From NCBI GenBank assembly GCA_030267565.1, contig BRXU01000002.1:3595501-3659500 (forward strand): 64,000 bases of DNA, given 5' to 3'. Both the position numbers and the translations under genes were made by a program. The DNA is from Pleodorina starrii (lineage: Eukaryota > Chlorophyta > Chlorophyceae > Chlamydomonadales > Volvocaceae). Shown here piece by piece: positions 1 to 12,200 of this stretch. The notes under the pieces were generated by a model. That model ran no database searches and was not told the DNA's origin. It was given only the letters and a program-made list of their open reading frames with translations. Position 1 is the first letter of the stretch. Every line of letters begins with the position of its first letter.

Positions 1-349
1 GACGGTAGTAATAGGGATGATCGAGGAGATCTGCGCAACATGCTTGCAGGTAGTGCTTGGCGCAGACCAATTGCAGGGTAGCAGCACTTTTGTCGGTAAG
101 GGTAATGACGTATCCATGCGTATGCTGACGAAAGAGCCGCACATCGGAGCGATGTAGTATGGGCCATGCAAAGTGTGTGGGATGCGGATGGGCATAAAGG
201 TAATCCCGCAGCAGTTGTACGAAGTGTTGTGCCCATGCGTCACAAGCCCCCGGTGGGGCTCCCGTGCGTTTAGCTTGGTACTCGGCAACCGCTTGGCTTG
301 GGTAGTGACTTCGTGTCCGGTGGGTGCTCAACCGGTCGGCTCTCTCGGT
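1..349 (-). mobile_element. Retroelement reverse-transcriptase-like fragment (5' part, truncated by window edge)
   Basis: Reading the minus strand, a frame opens after a TGA at 350-352 and stays open for 116 codons to the window edge. The translation has the order His/Pro-rich segment, then VITLTDKSAATLQLV, then a KHYLQA...DLLDHPYYY segment. This DK-x(n)-Y-x(n)-L-x(n)-YY layout is what I know from the region just before the palm domain of Penelope-like and related algal retroelement reverse transcriptases. The catalytic YxDD box would lie outside the window and cannot be checked. The fragment starts about 50 bases after the splice donor of the SR-protein exon at 401-503, on the same strand, so it sits in an intron of that gene or truncates it. 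Family assignment is an inference. Confidence 0.4.
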
Positions 350-400
350 TCAGCACGCCTCCGGGCTGTCGTGCTATCGGAACAACATACGGTCACTCAC

Positions 401-2106
401 GTTAATCTCCCTGCCGTCGAGCATCGTCCGATCGCATCGGTAGATGGCCTCATCAGCGTCCCGAGCGTCCCGGAACTCGATAAAGCCGAAGCCGCGCGAG
501 CGCCTGCGCACGGGATGCGGCAAAGTGGACAGCGCCCCCACCCGGCAGCGCTCAGCGAGTCAGGCCTGGACAACAAAGGAGCCGGCCTGGGCAAAGTGCG
601 GCAGAGTACTCCTCTCCGTGCAAGCTTCCAGCGACCCGGTCAACGGGCGCGGCAGACGTGCATCCTCCAACCCCTTCCCCATTCTCCACGCGGAGGGTCA
701 GCTTCTTCACGAGAGCCCTCACGAGTGAGGTGCCGGGGAGTCTTCATAATGGGCTCAAGGGCTGCGTCCCCTGGCGCGAAGCTCCCAGGGTAGGCGGGCG
801 CGGCCATACGAGTGTGATGGACCCCAAGCCGGCAACAGGCTACCTGGACCCATGCCAAGTGGCGCAATCGGATCGACGGTCGCGGTTGCGCGCTGCTTGC
901 CTGCCAAGCCGTGCAGGAAACGGTGGACGTGGGCCGTGCTTGAAAGCTTGGCTTGCGGAGCCGCGACGCTGCCAAGAACGGCGTTTTGATCGCTTGCTCG
1001 TGCTTGCACCAGCCCTTGCCTCGTTTCAATGCTTGCTGTTGCTATACGCCCGCCTCTGTCATTCTCTGCCTTGCACACTTGATTGCGTGCCAGGAACGCA
1101 AGCACGTCGGCGTCGCTTGCTTCTTGCTCTTGCTTGTCTGCCTGTTTGCCAGGCGCGAGCTAATCAATTACCCAGACGCCCCAGTTGCTAGAAAAGTGAG
1201 ACTGGTCGATATGAGACGGAGCGGCAGCATTTGCGTTGCGTGCCGCCCAGCCGTGCGCCCGCTCACAGGCTGCGGGACCACATCCTCCAAAAGACAACGG
1301 TGCTGGGCTACGTGAAATCATAAAACACAACAAGATGTGTACGAAGGCTCTCCACGGTCTAAAGCCATCCCTGGGCACACCAGGCCAACGCACGAAACAC
1401 ACGCAGGAAAACCCCTACCCCCGAGTGCCGACACAGCTGTGCACTTACTGCGTGTAGTAGTCCCTGGGGATGTAGACATCCCGCAGCTCGCCAAATTTCT
1501 CAAATTTTGCCCGTAAGTCCTCAGCGCTGCGACACGGTTTGTGGGCGGGGCGGGGCAGTCAGTCGGGACATTTAGTCTGAGTCAATTTTATTATAATGAC
1601 GGCAATTTTCGATGGCAATCGTGCGAACCGCAGTCATAAATTACGCGCTATATTTTCCGTAGCGGGAACGTGTTCGGTCAGACAGAGAATTCCAAGTTTA
1701 TCTCAAAAAGGGATGACTGAACAAATACTAAAATCAGCATGCTCCCCACGCCTCGTCATTAAAAATTGCGGGCATAGAAGTGGTTTCCAAAGCCATCGTA
1801 GCAAAGCGGGCTGGCGCCCAAGGGTCAGTGGCGCCCAAAGGCAGCATGACTTTCGCCCACTTACGTGAAGTTTAATGGAATATTGCGGACAAGGACGGAG
1901 ACCTTGTTGCGGACTCCGGCGGAAGAAGGCCCTAACGATGTTGGGCAAATTTCGTCAAACTTCAGTACTTATCAGTGCTAGCGCGTGCTAAAGCGCCAGG
2001 TCCCATGCCCAAATCCCTACAAGTGAATAGCGAAAGCGCTTCAAATGCGAAACACACCCTCACCGTAGTCGTCACGCTCCCGCTCCCGCTCCCTGCCGCG
2101 AGACAT
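401..2106 (-). CDS. SC35-like SR splicing factor with N-terminal RRM (partial; first four exons)
   Basis: Coding exons on the minus strand are 2064-2106, 1865-1931, 1449-1526 and 401-503. All join in phase (1, 2, 2, 0) with GT-AG borders. The ATG at 2106 opens an Arg/Glu-rich start (MSRGRERERERDDY). Exon 2 carries the RNP2 strand (VSVLVRNIPLNF), exon 3 the DLRAKFEKFGELRDVYIPRD segment, and exon 4 the RNP1 motif (RGFGFIEF) followed by DARDADEAIYRCDR. This is a complete RRM of the SC35/SCL class of Ser/Arg-rich nuclear splicing factors, which bind exonic enhancers and recruit the spliceosome. The C-terminal RS domain is missing from the window; the donor GTGAGT at 400 shows that the gene continues leftward. 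A retroelement-like frame lies directly after that donor. Confidence 0.85.
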
Positions 2107-4942
2107 TCTGGTATTGACTTCTGTGAAGTTTGAGCTAGGGAAATATTCTTGAGTAAGAACAGGTGACCACGGAAGCTAGTAGGCGAGGACGCCGCCAGGT
2201 GCCAGAGAGCGTTGAAGCGCAGGAAGAAATCAGTGGCGCCAAAATAAAGTCAGGCACACTAGCTTGAAGGATTATGGCAGCCAACCATACCTATACATTG
2301 CTAGCTTGGGTCTCGGTTATTCGCTACGAGCGTACCCCGTGCGGTCGTACGGTCATGCGCGTGTCCAACAATGCGCTTCAAAGCGTATTTAGTTGTTTGT
2401 TACCGGACGATGCTAACATAGCTCAAGGTCTTCCAGGAAAGGACCTCGCCAGCCCTTCTCTCATGGTCAGTGCCGTGCACGGAGTGCACGTCTTGTTGAA
2501 TAAAAATGGCTAGGCGTAAACGTCCCCTGTTCCCCTCGGCTTCACACTGCCATCAGAGGATCGCTACAAGGCTATGCGAGTACCCTATGGAGCAGAACCC
2601 CCAACTGTCCGCAGAACAAGAGACGCTTCCTGTTTGTACGGCGCGGTTGGTAACCCGGTCTATTTGAAACGATTTGTAGATTTGTGTCGGTGCACTGCTG
2701 CAGACAGTCAAACCTCATTGTACACGTCGTTGTTTACTTGACTGGTATGAGGCGTCGAGCGCGCGACACTTCCCCCAGCCGGGACTTCAAACACCCTCCC
2801 GCCCGCCCGGTGCCGTTCTTGTGCTGTAGCGTGAACTCGTTCGCCTGGGTTGGTCTGGCGGCGACACGGTCGCTGCGTTTCCCGTCTTGGTAAGTTTACA
2901 GGTATGTTCGGTAAGTATTGCTGGTCCGTTCCAGGTTCGTTCGCTAACGCCGTCTCCGTCCCTTGCCTGCGGTATCTCCTTTCCTCCCCCGCCCGCCACC
3001 ACCTTCGCGCCACATTGTAAAAAGTCGTGGTGGTGTTGCTTCCGGGTGGCTTGCGGAGCGTCTTTTGGCGTGTGGGTGGACGGCTAATGCAGTGTTCTGG
3101 CTCTGATAGTGTACGTACACCGGACTGAATGCCATTTCAGGGTCCCGCACTTTTGTCTGTGTGCGCCGACCAACCTCGTGGAAGTATGACGAGCCACGCG
3201 GCGAGGTATTAAGGGTGAAAGGGTCGCTTGGATTGTATCACTCTGGACGCGCCGTGTTTAGCTCCCTGAATACAATACCGGTATTTATTGCCCTCCGTGC
3301 CTCCTGTATATGTCTACAGCATAATCGACACTATAGGTCTATACTTCTGTGCAATCTTCCCATGTGGTCAGACTTTACTGTCGCCTGTGGCAGTCGTGCT
3401 GTCTGGTGTTGTATTTCGCGATCTGGTCTCCTTGCTCTCGGCTGCAATCCAACGCTGGTCTCAGCTGGTCTTAAGGCACGGGTGCAGGCCCTGTGCCCGG
3501 CAGGCCCGAGGGGAAGGGAATGAGGGCTTCGGCTTTGTGCCATGAAACGCATGGCTCCCTCACAGTAACACTTGGCTTACTGTACGGCATTGCGTTAAGG
3601 TGGTTAGACCCCTGTTAGACCCGCGGGTCAAGGAGGGACCGCGCCAGCATGAAACTTGGCACATCTGACACGGTTGGCTACTACAAAAGACAGTTGTCAT
3701 TGATGGGGTAGTTTGGAAAGTCTCCCACCACGGCAGATGTGCGCGCTCACAGGCAGCATCCTGCGCAAATGGCCGTTGTGGCCCTGTAACTGAACAGGGC
3801 ATTGTCGTTTGCCTTTACCGCTTGCGTCATCAGGCGCCTGATGCAAAGGCTTTTCCAGCAGTTTACACAGAAGGCGTCAACAGAAGAATATAGCTGTAAC
3901 TGCAATTGTCAGTACGGGAAAATCAGCCTTGCCAAATCAATTACGAGAAATCGACGTGGAGCGGAGGGTTTGTCAAAATGCCGACGTCATGCTAGTCTAC
4001 TAGATAAGGCCATGCTGTAGGCAGGACTGGAAGGCCAGCTGGCGCAAACAAGCTTCTTGATTCTCTCTTAGTGGCACCCGCCCTTGCTGGAGCTAGGAAC
4101 GACATTTAAATTTTCTACGGTAGGATCCCTTCACTTCATCATCGGAGTGTCATCGTTCAACGGAAGCGAAGGGGGGCTTTTCCACGGGCGTGTCGACTGA
4201 GGACGGCCCCTCCGCTCTTCCTTACATCAGAGCGGACATGTTGAAGATGTTGGATAACAGCTTTGTTGAGTTTGTATGAGCTCGGTGAGTTAGTTTCGTG
4301 GTTGTTAAGGACTCACTGTTTACGAGTTTAGCCGGGCAACGCTCTTTACGCGGCCCTCTCTACAAACGGCGACGCAATTTTGTCGTCAGCAATGGGAATG
4401 AGCATGTAATAGGAATTGTTGTATATTAGAGAAAGATGAAGTAACCTACTTGTGCTGCCCTCCTCAACTCGACGTTCGGCACCCCGTTGCCCATCCAAAA
4501 TCCGCGCAACGATTTCGCCCGAGTGCATCGAGATTACATCGTACTGTTCATTTGCGGACGTGTCCGCAGTCAGTTCCTGGCAGACGACACCGGGGTTACG
4601 CCCTGCCGCCGGCGACCCTATCTGCCGATGCCACCTCGCTCCTCTCGCACCCCATCGCAGTTGGCATATCAAGGCATCGAACAAAGCCCTCGCTACGGGC
4701 GCCATTTCGTCTCGCGGCGGTCCGTCGCTGCCGGCACCCAGGGCGACGCCAGGCTCGCGGTGTCCCGGGCCCTGTGCAACCCCGCTGCGCTCGGCCCGGC
4801 CTGAGCCTGCCGCCGCGCTGCTGCCTTCCGACCTGCTCTGCAACCGCCAGCCAGCGACCAGTGACAGCTAGCACCTGACTTGGCGCATGCCCACCTCGCC
4901 AGTACAGGAAGCAACAGCCAACAGCAAGCTCGCCTGGAAGCG
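2107..4942. other. Divergent intergenic region between SR factor and guanylate cyclase
   Basis: No convincing gene. Base composition is visibly less GC-rich than the flanking exons. It must hold both 5' UTRs and promoters, since the two genes point away from each other. A copy of a dispersed short element lies at 2896-2980. Short frames on both strands lack family resemblance and codon character, so they are not called. Confidence 0.5.
2896..2980 (+). repeat. Dispersed intron-associated element, copy 1
   Basis: A 29-base block at 2896-2924 is repeated exactly at 43618-43646, and both copies continue into a TCGCTAACGCCGTCTCC string (here 2941-2957). The block contains two strings that look like 5' splice donors (GTATGT and GTAAGTAT). 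Other partial or inverted copies are listed separately. This copy is outside any gene I can model. Confidence 0.6.
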
Positions 4943-7900
4943 ATGCTGGACCAGCCGGAAACGCATCCCTCACAACACCGCCCAACTGAAGCTCAGCCGC
5001 CTATTAGGCATGAAGCTCCGCCTCCTCAGCCCACCATGGTTGGAGACGGGAGCGGCTTGACGCACGCGACGTCAGCCCGCCCGCAGCACCATCCCTCGGG
5101 CCCAAGCCGCGAGTGCCAGTCGGAGGATGTGAGCGGCTGGGAGCGGCCCCGCCGCGCGGCGGCGGCGCCGCCGCAACGACGGGCGTCGTACTCGTACGGC
5201 GGCGCGGACTTCCACGGCGACCTGCACTGGCCGAGCGCGGCGGCGGCGGAAGAGGCGGAGGAGGCGGAGCGGGCTCGCGGACCCGCTGAGGGGACGTGGG
5301 CGGCGGCGACGGACCTCGAGCTGCGGCGGGCCATTGCCGCTGCTGCTGCTGCTGCCCCGCTGCTGGGTAGCGCTCTGTCCCTTTCGCAGGACGGCGGCGT
5401 GGGATCGACGTTGCCACTACTGCCCCCCCCACCGCCGCCGCCTTCGCGGCTACCAGATGAGCAGCAGCAGCAGCAACAACAACAGCCGGGTCCGGGCCCG
5501 CAGCGTTTGGCGCCGCCCGCTGGGGCAACGTCGGCGTGGGCGTGCGCGCCGGCGGCGGCGGAGGCCGGTTGCGCCGAGGCTGCTCCGAGCCACAGCCACG
5601 CCCTGCCCTGCCCCAAGCTGCCGCACCTGCCGCCGCTGCGCCTGCCGGCGGAGGCGCAGCGGCCGCCCGGGGGGCCGGCGACGCTGCAGAGCGTGTACGA
5701 CGACCTGCGGGACTTTAGCGCCGCCAGCAGCGACAAGGAGGGCAGCGGCGCCGACGGCGACAGTGACAACGATGGCGGCGGCAGCGGGTCGGGGCGCGAG
5801 GAAGGCGGTCGGCGCCGAAGGGGCGGTGGCGGCGGTGGCGGCGATGGTGGCGGCAGCGGCGCATCGCATGTGGGGCGCGACAGGTCGCCTGACAGCGGCC
5901 GACGGACCGGCGGCGACGGTGGCGGCAGGTCGGGCTTGTACCGCATTACCGCCGACAGCGGTATTGGCGAGCCCGATGACGACGCGGCCGCCCGGCCGCC
6001 GTCGCCGCCGCGGCGGCGGTGGGCGTCGGTCGTCGCCGCGACGTCTGCCGCCGCCGCCGCCGTTGCCGCCCTGGACGGTGACCTCGTGGGCCCGGGCGCA
6101 GCCGACGCCGACGCGATGGCGTCCGCCGCCATGGCGGCGGCGGCGCAAGGCGAGCTGCACCACCGCCGCCGGGCGCTCCGACTGGCAGTGGCGAGCCGCT
6201 GGCGCGCGGCGCTGCAGGACGCTCAGCGCCAGGCGTCGCTGCCGTCGTCACCGCGGGCGCAGTCGCCGCGCGGCGGCGGCGCCGCGCCCGTCGTGCCCTT
6301 CGCCTGGTCGCCCCACGGCTCCACGACCTCCTCCTCCCAGCCCGCCAGTCCGTTGCTGCTGGGGACCGCCGGCGGCAGCGGCGGCACGTACGACGCCGCG
6401 GCGGCGGCGGCGCCGACGCCGCCGCCTTCCGAGCGGAGCTCCCGTGCGGCGACGATGCTGGCGTCGCCGCCGATCCTCGCGGCGCTGCGAGTGGTTGCGG
6501 CGGAGAGCGTTGGCGGCGGCGCCGCCGCCGCCGGCGCGGGCGCGCGCCGGTTTATGCGCTCCTCCTCCGCGCACGAGAGCGGCCTTCGGTTGGTGCACCG
6601 GGCGCAGGCGCTGCAGGCAATCCACGCCGAGGCGCTCGGATCCGGATCCGGGTACTTGGGCCACGGCCCGACGCTGGGCCGGCCGGGCCACCGAATGGCC
6701 GCCGCCGTCGCCGCCACCGTCACCACACCCAGCCTGCTCAGCCGCGGCGGCCGCGAGCGAGAGGCCCTGGCCAGCGCGGACGGAGGGGAGGCCGCTGCTG
6801 CCAGCCCCGTGGAGACGGCGGCGGCGGCGCCGCCGCCGCAGCTCCGCGGCGCCGCCGCCGGCGCGATGACGCCGCCCAGTCGGATGTCCTCCGCTTTCAG
6901 CACACCGATGCCCTCTCCGGGAGCGGCGCCGCCGCCGCAGGCGGCGCCCTGGTCGCGGACGTCCGCTGCGACGCGACGCTCGCCGGACCCGGGATCGCTA
7001 CGGAACGCGGTGGCGGCGGCGGAGGCGGCGGTGACGGAGATGTCCGTATTCGCATCGTCGCCGTCACTGGCGGCGGCGGTCGCGGCGGAGGGGGCGGCGC
7101 CTGGCGACGACTGTACGGCACGCTCGGACGAGCTTGCCGTAGACTCCGCCGCGGCCGCCGCCGCCGCCGCCGCCGAGCTCTCTGGCGTGGATGGCGACCC
7201 CTGGCCCTCGACGCCCTTCGCCTCCTCCGGCCGCAGCTCCGTCGCCGCCGCCGCCGCCGCCGCGGCGTGCAGTCCCTGGGCGGAGGCGCAGGCCGCTGCT
7301 GCCCTGCCACCTTCGCGGCTCGGCCACTGCAGCGGCGCCTTCGGCAGCGGCGCCGTTGGCAACAGCGTCGGCAGCTTCGCTACCGCGGCGGCTGCGGACG
7401 CTTCGGATCCTGATTGGGGCAACTGTACGGCCGAGGCGTCGGCGCCGCTGGGTACCGCGGCTACCGCCGCCGACCCTGCCGCGACTGCATCCGGCCAGGA
7501 CACCGACGCGGCGGCCGCCGCCGCCGTCACCGCCACAGGCGCGTCTGTTGCGGTCCTGAGCCGACCTGCCCTGTCCGTGCCCGCCTCGTCTTCGGTTGAG
7601 CACGCCAGGGGCGATGGCGCCCCGCCGGCGGCGCAGCGCCCGCTCGCAGACGCCGCGGTGAGATTGACGGCAGCTGTCAGCCTGACGGCGGCGGCGGTGG
7701 TCGTGCTGGCGGCGGCCCTCCCGGGACCGCTGCTGGCGGCGGGGGCGGTGGCCGCCCTGGCGGCCGGCGCGGCGGACCGCCTGCTGGCCGCCTCGGCGGC
7801 GCCGCGGCGGCGGGAGCACCTGGCGGCGGCACGCGAGGCGCTGTCGGCGGCGCTGGCCGCCGGCGTGGTGATGAGGGCGCTCTGGGCATCGCCGGACGCG

Positions 7901-8893
7901 GCGGAGGCGGCGGCGGCGGTAGCGGGCAGCGGCGGCGGTGCCGTCTGGGCGTCGCCGTTGGTACTGACGGCGTTTGTGGGCGCCGCCGCGGTGGCGGTGG
8001 CGGCGGCGATGACGGTGACGGCGGTGTGTCCGGTGCGGGACTCCAGGGGGGCACCGCTCGCTGTGCCGAGCGCGGACCCTGCTCCGGCCGCTTGCTGTAC
8101 GACAGGCGCCGGCGGCGGCGACGCCGCCGGAGGCCCAGGGGATGCCGCCGGCCCCTTACTCGCCCCTTCCCCGACACTTTCCCTTGGCCTGGAGCAGCAG
8201 CAGTGGCAGCATGGGGATGAGCAGTGGCCGCCGGGGCCCCAGGCGGCGGCGGCGGCCGAGGAGCCCGGGTGGCTGTTCCGGCAGCAGGCGCTGCTGTCCG
8301 CCGCCAAGCTGCGGATGCTGGCGGCGGCGGACGTGGCGGGCATTGTACGGACGCTGTCCGATCACGTGGCGGAGTTGTACGACGGTCTGGGCGCGTACCT
8401 GCTCATGGTGCTACCGGCGGAGGCGGAGGAGCAGCAGCACCAGCAGCAGCACAGCGACGACGGCGGCAGCGGAGGCGGCGCCGCCGCCGCCGCCGCCGCT
8501 GCTGCCGCCGCAGCGGAGGCGGGGACGGCGGCGGTGCTGGTGCCGCTGGTGCACTCGCCAGCAATGCAGCTGTGGGTGCCGCCGCCGCCGCGGAGCGGCG
8601 GCGGCAGCGGCGGCGCCGCCGCCGCCGCTGACGGCTCCTTTGTCTCTTTGGACGAGCTCCCGACGCTGCTGGCCTGCCTGGACCACCGTACCGCCGCTTT
8701 TTTTAGGGACGTGCCGGCGGCAGTGGCGGCGGCAGCCGCCGAGCTTGGCTCGACGGCGGCGGCGCCACTGCCGCCGCCGGCTGACGTGGTGATGTTTGCC
8801 GACGACGTGGGCGCCTCTGGTCTCCTGGTGGCGCCGATCCACTGTTTGGAGCACCGCTTCGGACTGCTGCTGGTGGCCAGGCCGGCGGACGCC

Positions 8894-8924
<31 letters not shown>

Positions 8925-9182
8925 GTGGTGCCCTGGCGTCGGCGGTGGCGGCGGCTGCGCCGGTGCTGGACGAGGAGCTTTTTGCGCTGAGCTGCTGCCT
9001 GGCGGAGGAGTTGGCGGTGGCGCTGTACGTGAAGCACATGCAGGTGGGAGGTGCGAGGTGGGCGTGCGGGGGAGGGCTGCGCTCTCGGCGTTTCGGCGAG
9101 CGGGGGTGATGAAAGACGATGGGAGGGAGCAGGGTCGCGCCCTCGCCTCGCCCCCCTAAGCCCAATCACCCACACACACACT

Positions 9183-9215
<33 letters not shown>

Positions 9216-12200
9216 ACCTACACAAACACCTCCACTCACACGCAGGCCGAGCTGGCGGTTTCCGACCTGCTGATGGCCGACATCATGCCGTACGACGCCG
9301 TACAGCTCCTGAAGCGCCGCGTTCACCGCAGCCTGGCGGCGGCGCCGCCGCCGGCGCCGCCGTCCTCGGCGGCCACGCCGCGGCACTCCGCCGCCACCGT
9401 CCCCGACGGCCTGCCCGACGACCCGGGTCCCGCGGACACGGCGGCGCCGCCGCCGCTGCCGCCGCCGCCGCCGTTCGCACGGCTGCTGTCGATGTCGCTA
9501 CCGCGGCTCACCTCGGCGTCGTCGCCGCCGCCGTCGCAGCAGGGGCCGCTGCCGCGTCGCACTCGGTCGAGCGTCCAGGCCCCGAGCTGGGGCACTGCGG
9601 CCGTGCCCGCGGCCGCATCGTACGGCGGCGGTGGCGGCGGAAGCGTCACGGCCCCTGGGGGGCCGGTCGGCGAGGCGCCCGGCGGGGGCGGCGGCGGCGG
9701 CGGCTTCGCCGCCACGCCGCTTGGCAGGCCGCCGTCGCTGCGCAGTTCCGGCCGGACGCCGTCGTGGGCGTCGTACGCGTGGGCCGCCGCCGTCGCCGCC
9801 GTGAGGGGCGGCAGCGCAACGGGCGCGTCGCCGCCGCTGTCGCCCGTTGCATACCCCGCTGCGAGGTGGGCGCCGGTGACGCCGGCACCGCCGCCGCCCG
9901 CGCCGAAAGGCGCTGTAGTTCCGCCGGCGGCGGCGGCGCCGGCGCCGGCGCCTGAAGAGCCCGAGGGCTATGTTGACCGACGGGAGGTGCTGGCGGCGGC
10001 GGCTGTCAACGGCGGCGGCGGCGGCGGCGCCGCCGCCGCAGAGCCTTTGGTGTTTGCTACAGCAACGGCCGTCATAACGGCGGCCGATGCGGCCGCAAGT
10101 GGCGGTACGGCACGCCAGTCGTACCTTTCTCGATCGTGCACTCCCTCACGTGGCGGCTTCGGAGCCGCCCATGCCTGTGCGCCGCTGCCCGGCATCGATG
10201 AGTCGTACGGCAGCGGAGAGCTGTACGCCGGCGCCGCCGCCGCCGCCGCCGCCACTGATGGCTGCAGCGGCGGTGTCAGCGGATTCCTGGACTGCGCCGC
10301 CAAGAAGAGCTCAACCTTTAGTGGCGGACTGACGCCGGTGGCGGCGGCGGCGGCGCCACCGCCGTCGTCGCTCTGCCGGCCGCCGCGGCGGCTCTTCCAG
10401 CTCTCCTCCAGCGGCCACAGCTTCAGCGGCGGCAGCACGGCGGCGGCAGCGACGGCGGCTGTGCCCACCGCCGTCTCCGCCGGCAGCGCCTCCTGGCACC
10501 AGCCGCCGCCGCCCGCCGACGACCCGCCGCTGATGCGGCTGCCAGTTCCGGACCCGGCGGCGGCGCCGCATCTGCCGCTGCCGCCGGCGGCGGCGCTGCC
10601 GCTGCCGCCGCCGCCGCTGCCGCCAACCTTCGACGCCGCCGCCGCCGCCAGCGTCACGTCCACGCCGTCTCCGGCCGTGTCTCGACTTCACTCCTGGCGC
10701 ACCAACAGCTACTCAGGTGGGACCTGGTGGGGAGGGAGGGAGGGACGATCCGCTCCCTGCCGGCGGGGGGGGGGTGCTTCCTCCGTCAGGCCGGCTGGGC
10801 GTGGGGGGCCGGCAGGGCGTGGGGGGCGCCGTCGCAGCGGATCACGATGCCACGTTGTCGTGGGCGTCTTTCGTCGGGGGCCGGAGGGGGACGCGGAAGG
10901 GAGCTGGGGGCGTGGGCGGGCGCCGTCGGATGAGATGTGGCCGCGGTCATGCCATGTATCGCATTCTTGAGGTTCATGTGGATGTATGTGGCTGCTGAAC
11001 ACCGGGTGCACCGGGTACTCCGGCTACACCGGCTACACCGGGTAAACGGCCACTGCCCCGCCGGTGCGGCAGGCAGCCCAGGAGGCGGCAGTCACATGGC
11101 GGCGCTCTGTGCTCCCAGCAGCAACGCAATCAGCGGCGGACAGACCTCCGTGGCAGTGGCGGCGCCATGGAGCCCGCTGCCGCTGATGCTGCCGCTGCGG
11201 CGCGGCGACGCCGGCGGCGGCGGGGACGGCAGCGGCAGCAGCAGCGGCGGCGGCGACGGCAGCAGCGGCGGCGGCGGCGGCGACAGCGGCGGCGGCGCCG
11301 CCGCCGCCGCGCTGCCGCTGGGGGGAGGCGCCTCGGACGCCTCCGCCGCCGCCGTTTCCGCGCCTGTCGTACTCGATGTGCCGTACAAGCAGTGGCACAA
11401 GAGCGTCACCGTCCTCTTTGCCGATATCGGTAGGAGCCCCGGGGGTGGGGGGGTTGGGTGCGGGGAGCTGGCTGGTCTCCCTCACGGTTGGGCTCGATCA
11501 TGCTGAAAAAGTGCGCGGGATTCTAGCCGTGTGCCTTCATGAAGCGCTCGAAAGGCCTGTTCAGTTTTCCTCGAGTGTGGTGCTTGGGGCGGTTAGCAGC
11601 GACGGCGGGCGGCGACACTTCTCCCCTCCCCCTCCGCCCGCCCCCCCCCCTTTCTCACCCCTTCCCCCTTCGCCCGCCCCCCTCCCTCGCAGTGGGCTAC
11701 ACGTCCATGTCCCGACTGCTGGCTCCCGAGCAGGTGTGGGTGTGTGGGGGGCGGGGGAGGGATCTTGGGAGGGCTCTCGGGAGGGGGGCCTTGCCTTGCC
11801 TTGTCTTGTCTGCCTGTGGGGCTGGGTGTCGTTCTTCCTGAGGTTGGCTTGGCTTGGGTTGGGCTGGGCTGGCGCTCCAACGGCCAAACGATCCCCAGTT
11901 GCCTTTCCTCCCCTCCCTCCCTCGAGTAATGCGCACCTCATCCGTTCGGTCGGGGCAACCCCTACACCCATCACCACCCACGCACAGACATATACACGCA
12001 CGCACACGCATACACGCCCGCGCACACGCACACGCACACACAGCCCCCGATCCCCACCCCCACCTCCACCCCCCTTGCCCCATGTGCCCCAGGTGATGGC
12101 GGTGCTCCACTCTCTGTTCAGCCGCTATGATGATCTGCTGGCGCTCCTCAATGTGTACAAGGTGGAAACCATCGGAGATGCATGTGAGTGGGGGAGGGGT

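Noticed and set aside
6223..8343. 706-codon minus-strand Ala/Ser-rich open frame
   Set aside because: Antisense of the guanylate cyclase exon. High GC removes stop codons on both strands; the plus-strand frame is the one that splices in phase to the catalytic domain.
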